Below are positions 1 through 8,700 of a DNA stretch of 30,715 nucleotides, one piece after another. This stretch comes from an uncultured Clostridium sp. GTDB lineage: Bacteria > Bacillota > Clostridia > TANB77 > CAG-465. The stretch lies in NCBI GenBank assembly GCA_905204915.1, contig CAJLBR010000012.1, forward strand, positions 1 through 30,715, read 5' to 3'. Below the pieces are notes generated by a model. It was not told the DNA's origin. It saw only the letters and a program-made list of their open reading frames with translations, and made no database searches. A program made the translations under genes and the position numbers. Positions within the stretch are counted from its first letter, which is position 1, and each line of letters begins with the position of its first letter.

Positions 1-1558
1 CCACATTAAAAAATATAATGTAACTTTTAAAATATATTTTATATATACCAGATAGAACGATAAAAATTATAAAACATGCTAAATTTATATTTAATACTTT
101 ATTTAAATTTTTTCTCTTTTGCTTTGGATATTTTTTTAATAAATAAATCTTAAAAATAATAATCAATAAAGATATATAATATAAAATTATCTCTAACAAA
201 TTAAAATTTGGAATTATTAGCTTTAATGAATTTTTACTTAATATATCAGCAAGTTTTATTATAAGCTCTAATACAGTATAATTTGCAAGTGCTAGCATAT
301 CGGAAATTACTGGAATAAATGATAAAAATATACTTAAAAATCCTAAAATATATTCAAATGAACAAAATATTGAAAGTGGTATATTGAAAATAAAAGATAA
401 AATATTTATTTCATGAAAAAGATTAATTTGAATTGGAAAAGTACCAATAATTACAGAAATATTTATAGAAATAAGATCTATAAAAAAGTTTAACACAATA
501 TGTATTAGATTACTTTTTAAGTAAGCATATTTTTTCATTATGCCCATATAGGCCACTCTTTTTAAATAAGAATTAATTAAATTTGAAAATATTATTATAG
601 ATAAAACAGATGAAAATGATAAAATAAATGCACTATTGAATATATAATAAAAATTATAGGAAATCATTATTGCAAAAGTAATAAATAATCTTTTTATATT
701 AGATAAATTTATACCAAATCTCTTAAATAACACACTCAAAACTTTTGATATCACGGCTCTTATAACTGAGATTTTAAATCCTACAAAAGTGGTAAATATT
801 ATAAGAAAAATTGATATAATATAATCCTTTGTTTTAGACTCTTTAGTAAAAAATAAATTCATAACATATAAAATGGCAATAACATGTGTTCCCGAAGTAG
901 TAAGCATAAAGCTTGTTCCACACTCTTTAAAGTTTTTTGAGATGTCTTCATCTAAAAATAAATCATCAGAATATATTATTGATTTAAAAAAGTTCATGTG
1001 TCTATTATCTAAATTTTTTTCAAGTTTTTTATTTATATATTCCTTTAAATCTAATAAACATTTTTTGAGTTTATTAATTATAAGATTTGTAATTTTATTT
1101 TCTTGCTTTATCTTTACTTTAGTGTTTTTAGTAACACTCCCATATACATTCAACACTCCAACAATATTGTTTGAATTTAAATATTTTTTATAATCAAATT
1201 CATAAGGATTATTAAGTTTTTTATTTTCACTTAGCTTAACTACAGCAGTTATTACATCCATTGGAGAATAATTATATTTTTCGTAAAAATCTTGGGAAGA
1301 TTCTGCTTCATCTCTGTAGAAGTTTAATATAAATTTATCGCCATTATATTTTACTAAATATGATATTTTATCTTCCGTTACATCCTTTTTATTAATGATT
1401 TCTAGATTTAATGTTTTTAAATTATATAAGTAATTATACTTTTTATTAAATGTATAAAATCTGTTATATATTCTAAAGACAATTAAAAATAATATAAGAA
1501 TAATTGTTACAGTTTTTATTTTTGAATTAAATAGTTTTTTGATGGTAAATAGTTGCAT
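1..1558 (-). CDS. comEC: ComEC/Rec2-type DNA uptake channel, N-terminal part (cut by window edge)
   Basis: Reading the minus strand from the ATG at 1558 gives 519 uninterrupted codons running off the left edge. The start MQLFTIKKLF is followed by a hydrophobic segment (residues about 15-30), then a soluble, OB-fold-like region (about 50-190) and then many membrane segments. The family hallmark is visible as FKECGTSFMLTTSGTHVIAI, the counterpart of the SGLH motif of ComEC competence domains. The family forms the membrane channel that carries single-stranded DNA into the cytoplasm during transformation. Full-length proteins usually exceed 700 residues and often end in a metallo-beta-lactamase-like domain, which would lie outside the window. 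The gene is divergent from the por operon. No ribosome site precedes the ATG, and a near-consensus promoter lies only 6 nt upstream. The identification is fairly sure; whether the rest is intact cannot be seen. Confidence 0.85.
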   Translation of the reverse strand, partial: MQLFTIKKLFNSKIKTVTIILILFLIVFRIYNRFYTFNKKYNYLYNLKTLNLEIINKKDVTEDKISYLVKYNGDKFILNFYRDEAESSQDFYEKYNYSPMDVITAVVKLSENKKLNNPYEFDYKKYLNSNNIVGVLNVYGSVTKNTKVKIKQENKITNLIINKLKKCLLDLKEYINKKLEKNLDNRHMNFFKSIIYSDDLFLDEDISKNFKECGTSFMLTTSGTHVIAILYVMNLFFTKESKTKDYIISIFLIIFTTFVGFKISVIRAVISKVLSVLFKRFGINLSNIKRLFITFAIMISYNFYYIFNSAFILSFSSVLSIIIFSNLINSYLKRVAYMGIMKKYAYLKSNLIHIVLNFFIDLISINISVIIGTFPIQINLFHEINILSFIFNIPLSIFCSFEYILGFLSIFLSFIPVISDMLALANYTVLELIIKLADILSKNSLKLIIPNFNLLEIILYYISLLIIIFKIYLLKKYPKQKRKNLNKVLNINLACFIIFIVLSGIYKIYFKSYIIFFNV

Positions 1559-1564
1559 ACATAT

Positions 1565-1594
1565 ATTATAAAAGGCAAATTAAATTAAAGTCAA
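1565..1594 (-). promoter_or_regulatory. Sigma-A promoter of comEC
   Basis: On the minus strand TTGACT (1594-1589) and TATAAT (1570-1565) are separated by 18 bp. Only six bases lie between the -10 box and the ATG at 1558, so transcription should begin at or next to the start codon, giving a leaderless message. Confidence 0.7.
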
Positions 1595-1630
1595 GAATTT
1601 TTCATCGCGAGTTTCGACACCAAATTTTTA

Positions 1631-1659
1631 TTGACTAAAATAACTTATTGAGTTATACT
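1631..1659 (+). promoter_or_regulatory. Sigma-A promoter of the por operon
   Basis: TTGACT (1631-1636) and TATACT (1654-1659) are separated by 17 bp. The expected transcript start is near 1666, followed by a GGGAGG ribosome site at 1674-1679 and the porC ATG at 1687. The ATG at 1648 overlaps this promoter, which argues against it as the start of porC. Confidence 0.75.
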
Positions 1660-1686
1660 ATTTATATAATCTTGGGAGGTTATAAA

Positions 1687-2256
1687 ATGATTGAAATAAG
1701 ATGGCATGGCCGCGGTGGTCAAGGTGCAAAAACTGCTTCCTTACTACTTGCTGATGCGGCTTTTAATACTGGAAAATATATTCAAGGATTTCCAGAATAT
1801 GGCCCAGAAAGAATGGGGGCTCCAATTACAGCCTATAATCGTATTAGTGAAACTCCTATTAGGGTTCACTCAAACATCTATGAACCAGATTTTGTTGTAG
1901 TTGTAGATGATTCACTTTTAGATGGCGTAGATGTAACAAAAGGTTTAAAACCAGAAGGAGCTATTTTAATAAACACTGCAGCAAGCATTGATAATATAAG
2001 ACAAAAATTAAAAGGTTTTGAAGGAAAAATATATACAATTAATGCATCTAAAATAAGTAAAGAGTGCCTTAAGGCAAATTTTCCTAATACAGCAATGCTT
2101 TCAGCAATTATAAAAATTACTGGTATCATGACAAAAGAAGAACTTCTAAAAGATATGGAAGAATCTTTCAAGCATAAGTTTGCTAGAAAACCTGAAGTAA
2201 TTGAACCAAATATGGAAGCTATAAAAAGAGCATACGATGAAATTTGCGGAGGTTAA
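1687..2256 (+). CDS. porC: 2-oxoacid:ferredoxin oxidoreductase, gamma subunit
   Basis: This 189-residue protein is the gamma subunit of a four-subunit pyruvate (or branched-chain 2-oxoacid) ferredoxin oxidoreductase, the cytoplasmic enzyme that oxidatively decarboxylates a 2-oxoacid to acyl-CoA and reduces ferredoxin. The N-terminus carries the family signature RWHGRGGQGAKTAS (residues about 5-18), and further conserved stretches are GFPEYGPERMGAP and VVVVDDSLL. The length is normal for the family. The ATG at 1687 was chosen because GGGAGG lies 7 nt upstream; an in-frame ATG at 1648 falls inside the promoter. It is the first gene of a gamma-delta-alpha-beta operon and its 3' end contains the ribosome site of porD. 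Pyruvate is the likeliest substrate, but 2-ketoisovalerate cannot be excluded from sequence alone. Confidence 0.93.
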   Translation: MIEIRWHGRGGQGAKTASLLLADAAFNTGKYIQGFPEYGPERMGAPITAYNRISETPIRVHSNIYEPDFVVVVDDSLLDGVDVTKGLKPEGAILINTAASIDNIRQKLKGFEGKIYTINASKISKECLKANFPNTAMLSAIIKITGIMTKEELLKDMEESFKHKFARKPEVIEPNMEAIKRAYDEICGG

Positions 2257-2261
2257 TTTTA

Positions 2262-2537
2262 ATGAATAATAAAAATAAAGAATTTGGAATTGGAGCTTCT
2301 ATTCTAAAGGATGGAAACTCATATAAATTTAAAACTGGAGACTGGAAAGTAAAATATCCAGAAAGAAAAAAAGATTTATGCAAAAATTGCATGATGTGTG
2401 TTCCATATTGTCCAGAAAATTGCATAAAACAGACAAATGGAATATTAGATGAAATTGAACTTGATTATTGTAAAGGTTGCGGAATTTGTGCAAAAGTATG
2501 CCCATTTAAAGCAATCGAAATGAAATCAGAAGATTAG
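2262..2537 (+). CDS. porD: 2-oxoacid:ferredoxin oxidoreductase, delta (ferredoxin-like) subunit
   Basis: A 91-residue protein with two 4Fe-4S motifs: Cys40-x2-Cys43-x2-Cys46-x3-Cys50 and Cys70-x2-Cys73-x2-Cys76-x3-Cys80. In this family the delta subunit wires electrons from the thiamine-diphosphate site in the beta subunit to external ferredoxin. Cys54 (in PENC) is an extra cysteine next to the first cluster. The start was placed at the ATG at 2262, which has GGAGG at 2248-2252 with a 9-nt spacer; that ribosome site lies within the last codons of porC, so the two genes are probably translationally coupled. An in-frame TTG at 2244 has no ribosome site. porA follows 14 nt after the stop. Confidence 0.93.
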   Translation: MNNKNKEFGIGASILKDGNSYKFKTGDWKVKYPERKKDLCKNCMMCVPYCPENCIKQTNGILDEIELDYCKGCGICAKVCPFKAIEMKSED

Positions 2538-2551
2538 AAAGGAGAAAAAAT

Positions 2552-3727
2552 ATGGCTATTAGAGAAAGACTTAGCGGTAATGAAGCTGTTGCTACCGCTA
2601 TGAAACAAATAAATCCTGATACAGTAGCAGCTTATCCGATCACTCCTTCAACAGAAGTACCTCAGTACTTTTCAAATTTTGTTGCAAATGGATCTGTTTC
2701 AACAGAATTTATAGCAGTTGAGAGTGAACACAGTGCAATGTCTGCATGTATTGGTGCATCTGCTGCTGGTGGTAGAGTAATGAGCGCAACTTCTTCTCAA
2801 GGACTTGCATATATGTTTGAGATGTTATATATTGCATCTGGTATGAGACTTCCAATAACACTTATATGTGCTAATAGAGCCTTATCTGCCCCACTTAATA
2901 TTCATAATGATCATTCAGATTCTATGGGAGTAAGAGACTGTGGTTTTATCCAACTTTATTCTGAAAACAATCAAGAAGCTTATGATAATACAATTATGGC
3001 AGTAAAAATAGCTGAAAGAGCCAAGCTTCCTGTAATGGTATACTATGACGGCTTTATTACTTCTCACTCTGTTGAAAATATAAGTTTAATGGAAAATAAA
3101 GAAGTTAAAAATTTTATTGGTGAGTACAAACCTAGTGAATTTTTATTAGATCCAGAAAAGAATATTTCAATGGGTCCTCTTGATTTACAAAAATATTATT
3201 TTAAACATAGAAAAGAACTTGCAGATGCAATGATTGACTCTAAAAAAATAATAAATGAAGTATCTGAAGAATTTTATAAAATTACAGGCAGAAAATACGA
3301 TCTTTTTGAAAAATATATGATGGATGATGCTGAAATTGGAATAGTTGCATTAAATTCAACTGCTGGTACTATAAAAGATACTGTAGATAAATTAAGAAAA
3401 AAAGGAATAAAAGCAGGTCTTATAAAACCTAGAACATTTAGACCTCTTCCATGGAACGAAATAGCTACTAGTCTAAAAGATTTAAAGGCACTTGCTATAA
3501 TGGATAAATGTGATAGCGTAAATGCTTACGCTGCTCCACTTTTTACAGAAATTACTTCTGCGATGTATTCTAGCAAAGTATACGTTCCAACAGTAAATTA
3601 TATTTACGGTTTAGGTGGTACTGATGTTACAAATAAAGATATAGAAAATATATTTGAAAATTTAAGCAAAATATCTAAAACTTACAGAACTAGTAAAACA
3701 ACTTACTATTTAGGATTTGATGATTAG
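2552..3727 (+). CDS. porA: 2-oxoacid:ferredoxin oxidoreductase, alpha subunit
   Basis: This 391-residue protein is the alpha subunit, which supplies the pyrimidine-binding side of the thiamine diphosphate site and most of the substrate pocket. The hallmark YPITPSTE is at residues 28-35, followed by the conserved VESEHSAM and SATSSQGL segments and the stretch around NRALSAPLNIHNDHSDS, which I associate with pyruvate-type rather than indolepyruvate-type enzymes. The C-terminal part (about 258-391) is the Rossmann-like transketolase C-terminal domain. A strong AAAGGAG ribosome site precedes the ATG. The length is normal for a separate alpha subunit (no gamma fusion, unlike 2-oxoglutarate-type enzymes), and porB starts 12 nt downstream. 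Exact substrate preference (pyruvate or branched-chain oxoacid) is inferred. Confidence 0.93.
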   Translation: MAIRERLSGNEAVATAMKQINPDTVAAYPITPSTEVPQYFSNFVANGSVSTEFIAVESEHSAMSACIGASAAGGRVMSATSSQGLAYMFEMLYIASGMRLPITLICANRALSAPLNIHNDHSDSMGVRDCGFIQLYSENNQEAYDNTIMAVKIAERAKLPVMVYYDGFITSHSVENISLMENKEVKNFIGEYKPSEFLLDPEKNISMGPLDLQKYYFKHRKELADAMIDSKKIINEVSEEFYKITGRKYDLFEKYMMDDAEIGIVALNSTAGTIKDTVDKLRKKGIKAGLIKPRTFRPLPWNEIATSLKDLKALAIMDKCDSVNAYAAPLFTEITSAMYSSKVYVPTVNYIYGLGGTDVTNKDIENIFENLSKISKTYRTSKTTYYLGFDD

Positions 3728-3739
3728 GAGGACTGAAAA

Positions 3740-4693
3740 ATGGCATATAGTTTAAAAGAATTAGTAAATAAAAAATCTAGACTTGAAGCTGGACATAGAA
3801 TGTGTGCTGGTTGTGGTGCTCCTATAGTTGTAAGAAACGTTTTACGTGCATTAGATGATGAAGATAACGCTGTTGTTACCTGTGCAACTGGTTGTCTAGA
3901 AGTTTCAACTTGTATATATCCATATACTTCTTGGAAAAATTGCTCATTTTTACATACAGCATTTGAATGCGCTGCAGCTTGTGCATCTGGAGCAGAAAAA
4001 ACATATGAAAAATTAAAAAGAGAAGGTCGTCTTCCAAGTGATAAAAATACAAAATTTATTTCATTTGGTGGAGATGGTGGTACTTACGATATTGGATTAC
4101 AATCTTTATCTGGTGCTATGGAAAGAAATACTGATATGACATATGTATGTTACGATAATGGTGCTTATATGAATACCGGTACACAAAGATCTTCTTCTAC
4201 TCCACATTTTGCCGACACTACTACTTCACCTGCTGGCACTGTTATTCCTGGTAAAATGCAACCAAGAAAAGATTTAATGCAAATAATGGTAGCTCATAAT
4301 TCACCATATGTTGCTCAAACCGCTCTATTTGGAAATTTAAAAGATTTATATGAAAAATCTTACAAGGCTATTTACACAAAAGGTCCTACTTTTGTTTCAG
4401 TATTATCACCTTGCCCAAGAGGATGGGGATATCCACCAGAAGAATTAGCTACAATTTCAAAATTAGCTGCGGATACATGTTTCTGGCCTTTATATGAAGT
4501 TGTAGATGGTAAATATCACATTACATATAAACCAGCAAAAAAACTACCAGTTGAAGAATTTTTAAAGACGCAAAAAAGATTTAAGCACATGTTTAAACCT
4601 GGAAATGAATGGATGATAAAATCATTCCAAGAAGAAGTAGATAAGAAATGGGAATTTTTAAACATGATGGAAAATTTAACAAATAATAATTAA
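3740..4693 (+). CDS. porB: 2-oxoacid:ferredoxin oxidoreductase, beta (thiamine diphosphate) subunit
   Basis: This 317-residue protein is the catalytic beta subunit. Cluster ligands of the family are visible at Cys22 and Cys25 (CAGC), Cys52 and probably Cys225 (SPCPRGW). The thiamine-diphosphate/Mg motif is GDGG at 111-114, with the downstream Asn140 (YDNGAYMNTG) and the NTGTQRS loop at 145-151. Together with the alpha, gamma and delta subunits it oxidises a 2-oxoacid, probably pyruvate, to acyl-CoA, CO2 and reduced ferredoxin, the central energy step of many anaerobes. AGGAGG lies just upstream of the ATG. It is the last gene of the operon and is followed within about 12 nt by a strong hairpin terminator. 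No truncation or missing key residue was seen. Confidence 0.94.
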   Translation: MAYSLKELVNKKSRLEAGHRMCAGCGAPIVVRNVLRALDDEDNAVVTCATGCLEVSTCIYPYTSWKNCSFLHTAFECAAACASGAEKTYEKLKREGRLPSDKNTKFISFGGDGGTYDIGLQSLSGAMERNTDMTYVCYDNGAYMNTGTQRSSSTPHFADTTTSPAGTVIPGKMQPRKDLMQIMVAHNSPYVAQTALFGNLKDLYEKSYKAIYTKGPTFVSVLSPCPRGWGYPPEELATISKLAADTCFWPLYEVVDGKYHITYKPAKKLPVEEFLKTQKRFKHMFKPGNEWMIKSFQEEVDKKWEFLNMMENLTNNN

Positions 4694-4702
4694 AAAGTAT
4701 AT

Positions 4703-4740
4703 AAAAAAAGAACGGAAAAAATAAATTCCGTTCTTTTTAA
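4703..4740. terminator. Bidirectional intrinsic terminator
   Basis: A 13-bp perfect stem (4705-4717 with 4726-4738; loop 4718-4725) is flanked by A-rich and T-rich runs on both sides. It lies between porB (plus) and the convergent small gene at 4783-5013 (minus), and can stop transcription from both. Confidence 0.88.
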
Positions 4741-4782
4741 TAAAGATTTTTTTAATTCAAAAGATTCTTTTGGATTCATTAA

Positions 4783-5013
4783 CTATGGTCTATACTTTTT
4801 TTCAAACTCCATAATTGAATCCATAAGTTCAGCATCAGAGCCGCCAACGCTAAAATTAAACATTTCTGGCATTGACTCATTTAGAGACACTGAAATTTCT
4901 CTCAATTTTGTAGTATCGTTTTCTTTACCGATTAGAGTTGCCATTTCAACCTTTTGTTTTTCCTTAAAAAGCATTGAAAGGACTTCTCCTACCTGTGACT
5001 TCTCAATTTTCAT
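4783..5013 (-). CDS. Small soluble protein of unknown function (76 aa)
   Basis: I do not recognise this 76-residue protein. It has no membrane segment, no cysteine and no obvious catalytic motif. It begins MKIEKSQVGEVLSMLF, is rich in Glu, Lys and Met, and looks largely helical. The gene is supported by a good ribosome site (AAGGAG) 7 nt before the ATG and by its own near-consensus promoter at 5071-5099. It lies downstream of smc and the 207-residue gene in the same direction, ends 43 bases before the shared terminator, and could also receive read-through because no terminator is visible at 5014-5112. Confidence 0.7.
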   Translation of the reverse strand: MKIEKSQVGEVLSMLFKEKQKVEMATLIGKENDTTKLREISVSLNESMPEMFNFSVGGSDAELMDSIMEFEKKYRP

Positions 5014-5070
5014 ATTACCTCTCCTTTTTGGGGATTACCCTCATTAATTATATAACATCTCTACTAAGAT

Positions 5071-5099
5071 ATTATACCATATTTGTTTACATAAGTCAA
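5071..5099 (-). promoter_or_regulatory. Sigma-A promoter of the 76-residue gene
   Basis: On the minus strand TTGACT (5099-5094) and a perfect TATAAT (5076-5071) are separated by 17 bp. A transcript starting near 5064 would have a leader of about 50 nt before the ATG at 5013. Confidence 0.75.
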
Positions 5100-5112
5100 G
5101 AATAAAACTAAT

Positions 5113-5736
5113 TTATCTTGCGTAAGGGCTATCTCCATCATCTTCAAGAATTGGCTTATCTAAACCAAATTGTCTTGTATTTCTTTCCAAATTTTGCTTT
5201 ATAGATTTAAGAGTTGATATACCTTGTGCATATTCATCTTTACTTAATCTAATATCTTCAATGTCTAATTCTTCTATATCATAAAGTAATCCTAAAAATG
5301 AATCTGTCATTTCTTTTCTTATATTTGGGTCTCCATAGCCACCAGGCTCTTTACTTGGATCCATTAGTTTACCTTCATAAAATGCTGGTATTCCTCTTCT
5401 TTTCATATCATTAACTAATCCATAAAAGTTTCCTAAAGCTTTGTTGTGTTTATCTCTTCTTTCTTTATCGAGTTTCTTTACACCCTCTTCACAATTTTGA
5501 ATTTCTAAATCACTTACTGAAGGATCATTTTTTAATTCGTTAATATAATCTGGATACCAAACTTGCAATGTTCTCAAATCTCTATAATCCATTAATGCCT
5601 TTAAATTAGCGAGTCTGCTTGGATCAGCATTTAGTTCTCTTATTAAGTAAGTAATATTTCTGTTTCTTTTATATTTTCCTCTTTCTTCTTCTGGATCATA
5701 GTCATCTGAATAATATTTTTCATAATCAGCTTCCAT
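5113..5736 (-). CDS. Unrecognised acidic soluble protein downstream of smc (207 aa)
   Basis: This 207-residue protein matches no family I know. It is highly charged and predicted soluble, with an acidic N-terminus (MEADYEKYYSDDYDPEEE), a middle region rich in Lys/Arg/Glu helices, a conspicuous KEPGGYGDP loop near residues 129-137, and an acidic tail (DDGDSPYAR). No signal peptide, membrane segment or metal site is seen. AAGGAGAGG precedes the ATG at 5736, only 19 nt after the smc stop codon, so the two are very probably cotranscribed. In many Bacillota smc is followed by ftsY; here this protein takes that place. A link with chromosome handling is only guilt by association. Confidence 0.75.
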   Translation of the reverse strand: MEADYEKYYSDDYDPEEERGKYKRNRNITYLIRELNADPSRLANLKALMDYRDLRTLQVWYPDYINELKNDPSVSDLEIQNCEEGVKKLDKERRDKHNKALGNFYGLVNDMKRRGIPAFYEGKLMDPSKEPGGYGDPNIRKEMTDSFLGLLYDIEELDIEDIRLSKDEYAQGISTLKSIKQNLERNTRQFGLDKPILEDDGDSPYAR

Positions 5737-5755
5737 ATATACCTCTCCTTTTTAA

Positions 5756-8700
5756 TTATTTTAGTTTCATTGACACTACTTTAGATATTCCATACTCTTG
5801 CATAGTAACACCGTAAGTACAAGTTGCAACTTCCATTGTTCCTTTTCTATGCGTGATAACTATAAATTGAGTTTTATTCGAATATTTCTTTATATATTCT
5901 GCAAATCTTTGAACATTTACATCGTCAAGGGCCGCTTCTATTTCATCTAGGATACAGAATGGTGGAGTCTTGATTTTCAAAATTGCAAATAGAAGCGCTG
6001 TTGCAGTAAGAGCTCTCTCTCCTCCTGATAAAAGCATCATATTTTGTAATTTTTTACCTGGTGGTTCTACTGTTATATCAATTCCACTTTCAAGAATATT
6101 TACTTCATCTGTTAGAGTTAACTCTGCTTTTCCACCTCCAAATAATTCTTTGAAAGTTTCATTAAAGTTTTCTCTTATTACTTTAAATTGTTTAGCAAAT
6201 TGTTGTTTCATAATTGTAGTCATATTACTAATCAAATTATTTAACTTTTGTTTTGTTTCTTCTAAGTCTTTTTTCTGAGTAGTAATAAAATCATATCTTT
6301 CTTTAGTTTCTCTATATTCATCTATTGCTGAAACATTTACTTCTCCCAAGTCTTTTATTTCTTTTCTTATTTTATCAGCTAATTTTTGAATATTAGCATC
6401 TTTATCAATTACTGGTAAAGATTCAATTAAAGCTTTAGCACTTGAAATAGTAAGTTCGTAGTCTTCCCACATCTTAGTTTTTAGGTTTTGAACTTCTATA
6501 TCGTATTTTACCTTCTTATTTTCAAACTTCATTTTTTCAGATTTCTTATTTTCAATTTGCTTAATGTTATCTAATATTTTTTTATCTATATCTTCTTGTA
6601 ATTTATCACAATCTTCTTTTTCTTTTCTTAGATTAGAAGAAATTTTTTCAAATTCACCTTTAAAGCTTTGCATTTCTTCTATACTTGAATTTAACTTTTG
6701 AATTTCATTGGTATTATCAATAATACTTGATTTTAATTCATTGCTTTGTTCAACTTTTTTAACTATTAAATTTTCGAAATTTACAATATCTTGTTCAATT
6801 TTTTCTTTCATTTCATCAATAGAAGCAACTGATTCATCAAATGAAGAAAGTGATATTTTTAAATTTACAACATCTTCATTTAAATAGTCTATTTGTTGTT
6901 GCTTTTCTTTGTTAAACCTTGCATATTCATCAATTATATCCTGTTTCTCATTGATATCCTTTTCCAATACTTCTAACTTGCCATTTGAAGTTTCTATAAG
7001 TTCTTCATTTTCTTTTATTCTAAGTTCCAAATTAGATTTTTGTACTTCATAGTTCTCATGACTTTTTTCTAATTTTTCTATTTCTTTTTTTACATTTTCA
7101 TATTTTAAATTGCAAGTTGCTACTTCTATTTTAAGTTGTTCTTCATCCTTTTTCAACTTATCATATTCATTATTTATTTCTTTTAGTTTTTCATCTATAG
7201 AATTAAATTTTACACCAATTTCATCTATTTTTTCTTGTTTTTTATCAATAAGTCTTTTTAATTCATTTATTTTCTCTGTTCTTCCTATAAGTCCAGTTGA
7301 TTTTCTAGAAGTTCTTCCACCTGTTATACTACCTGTTTGTGCTATAAGTTCACCAGAAAGTGTTACTAATCTTATTTGATTTTTAAATTTCTTAGAAATA
7401 TTTAATGCATTTTCAATATTATCAACAATTGCTATATTATTAAGTGCTAAATTTATAGCATCCTCATATTTATCATTATAATTTACAAGTTCAGTTGCCA
7501 TTCCTAAAAATCCATCAGCATTTTTTAGATTTAAATATTTATCATTTTTTACCTTTCTTATTTTATTTAATGGTAAAAAAGTAGCTCTTCCTAAAGTATT
7601 ATCTTTTAAGTAGTTAACAAGTACCTTTGCTTCTTCTTCTGTCTCAACAACTATATTTTGTAAAAAACCACCTAATGCAATTTCTATAGCATATTCATAT
7701 TTTTCATTAGTTGAAATCAAAGATGCTACAGTACCATATACACTATTTAAATTGTTTTCTTTTGCATAATCTAAAACAGCTTTTACACTTTTTTGATATC
7801 CTTCATTTTCTGTTTCTAAATTTTTTAAATATGTTAATTTTGAACGAAGTGTCATTATTTCTTCTTTTAGTGTTTCTGATTTTTTTGATATCTCATCATA
7901 TTCTGCTAACACTTCTTCTCTTTTAAAATTAATTTTATCTAAATTTTCTTCTGCCTGCTTTAAGTTTTGATTTTTTGAATTTAACTCAGTATAAATATCT
8001 GTTTTTTCAGCATTTATACTATCTTTTTGGGTTAAGTTTTTATCAAAGTTTTTTAAAGTATTTTCTAATTGTGCTTTACTTTCATCTATTACAGTATAGA
8101 AATTGCTTATTGAAGTTTTAATATTATACTTTTCTTCTTTTTTCTCATCTATATCTTTTTTTATGGATTCTATTTCAAGTTCTTTTTCATCCATATTTTG
8201 AGTTAATTTATTTAATTCTTCTTCTTTTTCAGCAAGTTCTTCTTCAAATCTCTTTTTATTTTCAGCCATAGAGTTTCTTTTTTTTAATTTTGTATTTATT
8301 TCTTCTTTTAGTATTTCAATTTTTTCCTTATCTTCTTTTACCTCTAACTCTAATCTTTTGATATTATCGTTTGAATATTCTATTTGTGCTTCAAATACCT
8401 TAATTTTAGAATTAATTTTTTCTGTTTCGTTTTGAGTTTCAAAGAATTTTGCTTGTGTTTCTTCAATTTTTAGAGTAATTTCCCCTATTCTTTCTTTTAA
8501 TTCATTTTTCTTATTTTCAAAATCCTTGCCACTACTTTCACAATTTTCAATAGATTTATTAATATCTGAAATGATATTATCAAGTTCTGCTAAATTCTTA
8601 TTATTATCATCTAGTAATTTTATAAATAAATGAACATCATATGATTTTAATTCATCTCTCAAAGATAAGTATTTTTTGGCTGTTTCAGCTTTTTTCTCTA

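Noticed and set aside
873..1193. A 106-codon plus-strand open frame rich in Phe, Leu and Ser
   Set aside because: It is antisense to the continuous comEC frame, has no ribosome site and reads like the complement of a hydrophobic AT-rich gene.
1648..1686. Longer start for porC adding 13 residues
   Set aside because: The ATG at 1648 lies between the -35 and -10 boxes of the operon promoter; the ATG at 1687 has the ribosome site and the family start.
4752..4775. Inverted repeat around CAAAAG-ATT-CTTTTG after the por terminator
   Set aside because: The hairpin has no T run on the side where it would be needed, and the stronger two-way terminator at 4703-4740 already serves both genes. A chance AT-rich palindrome is likely.
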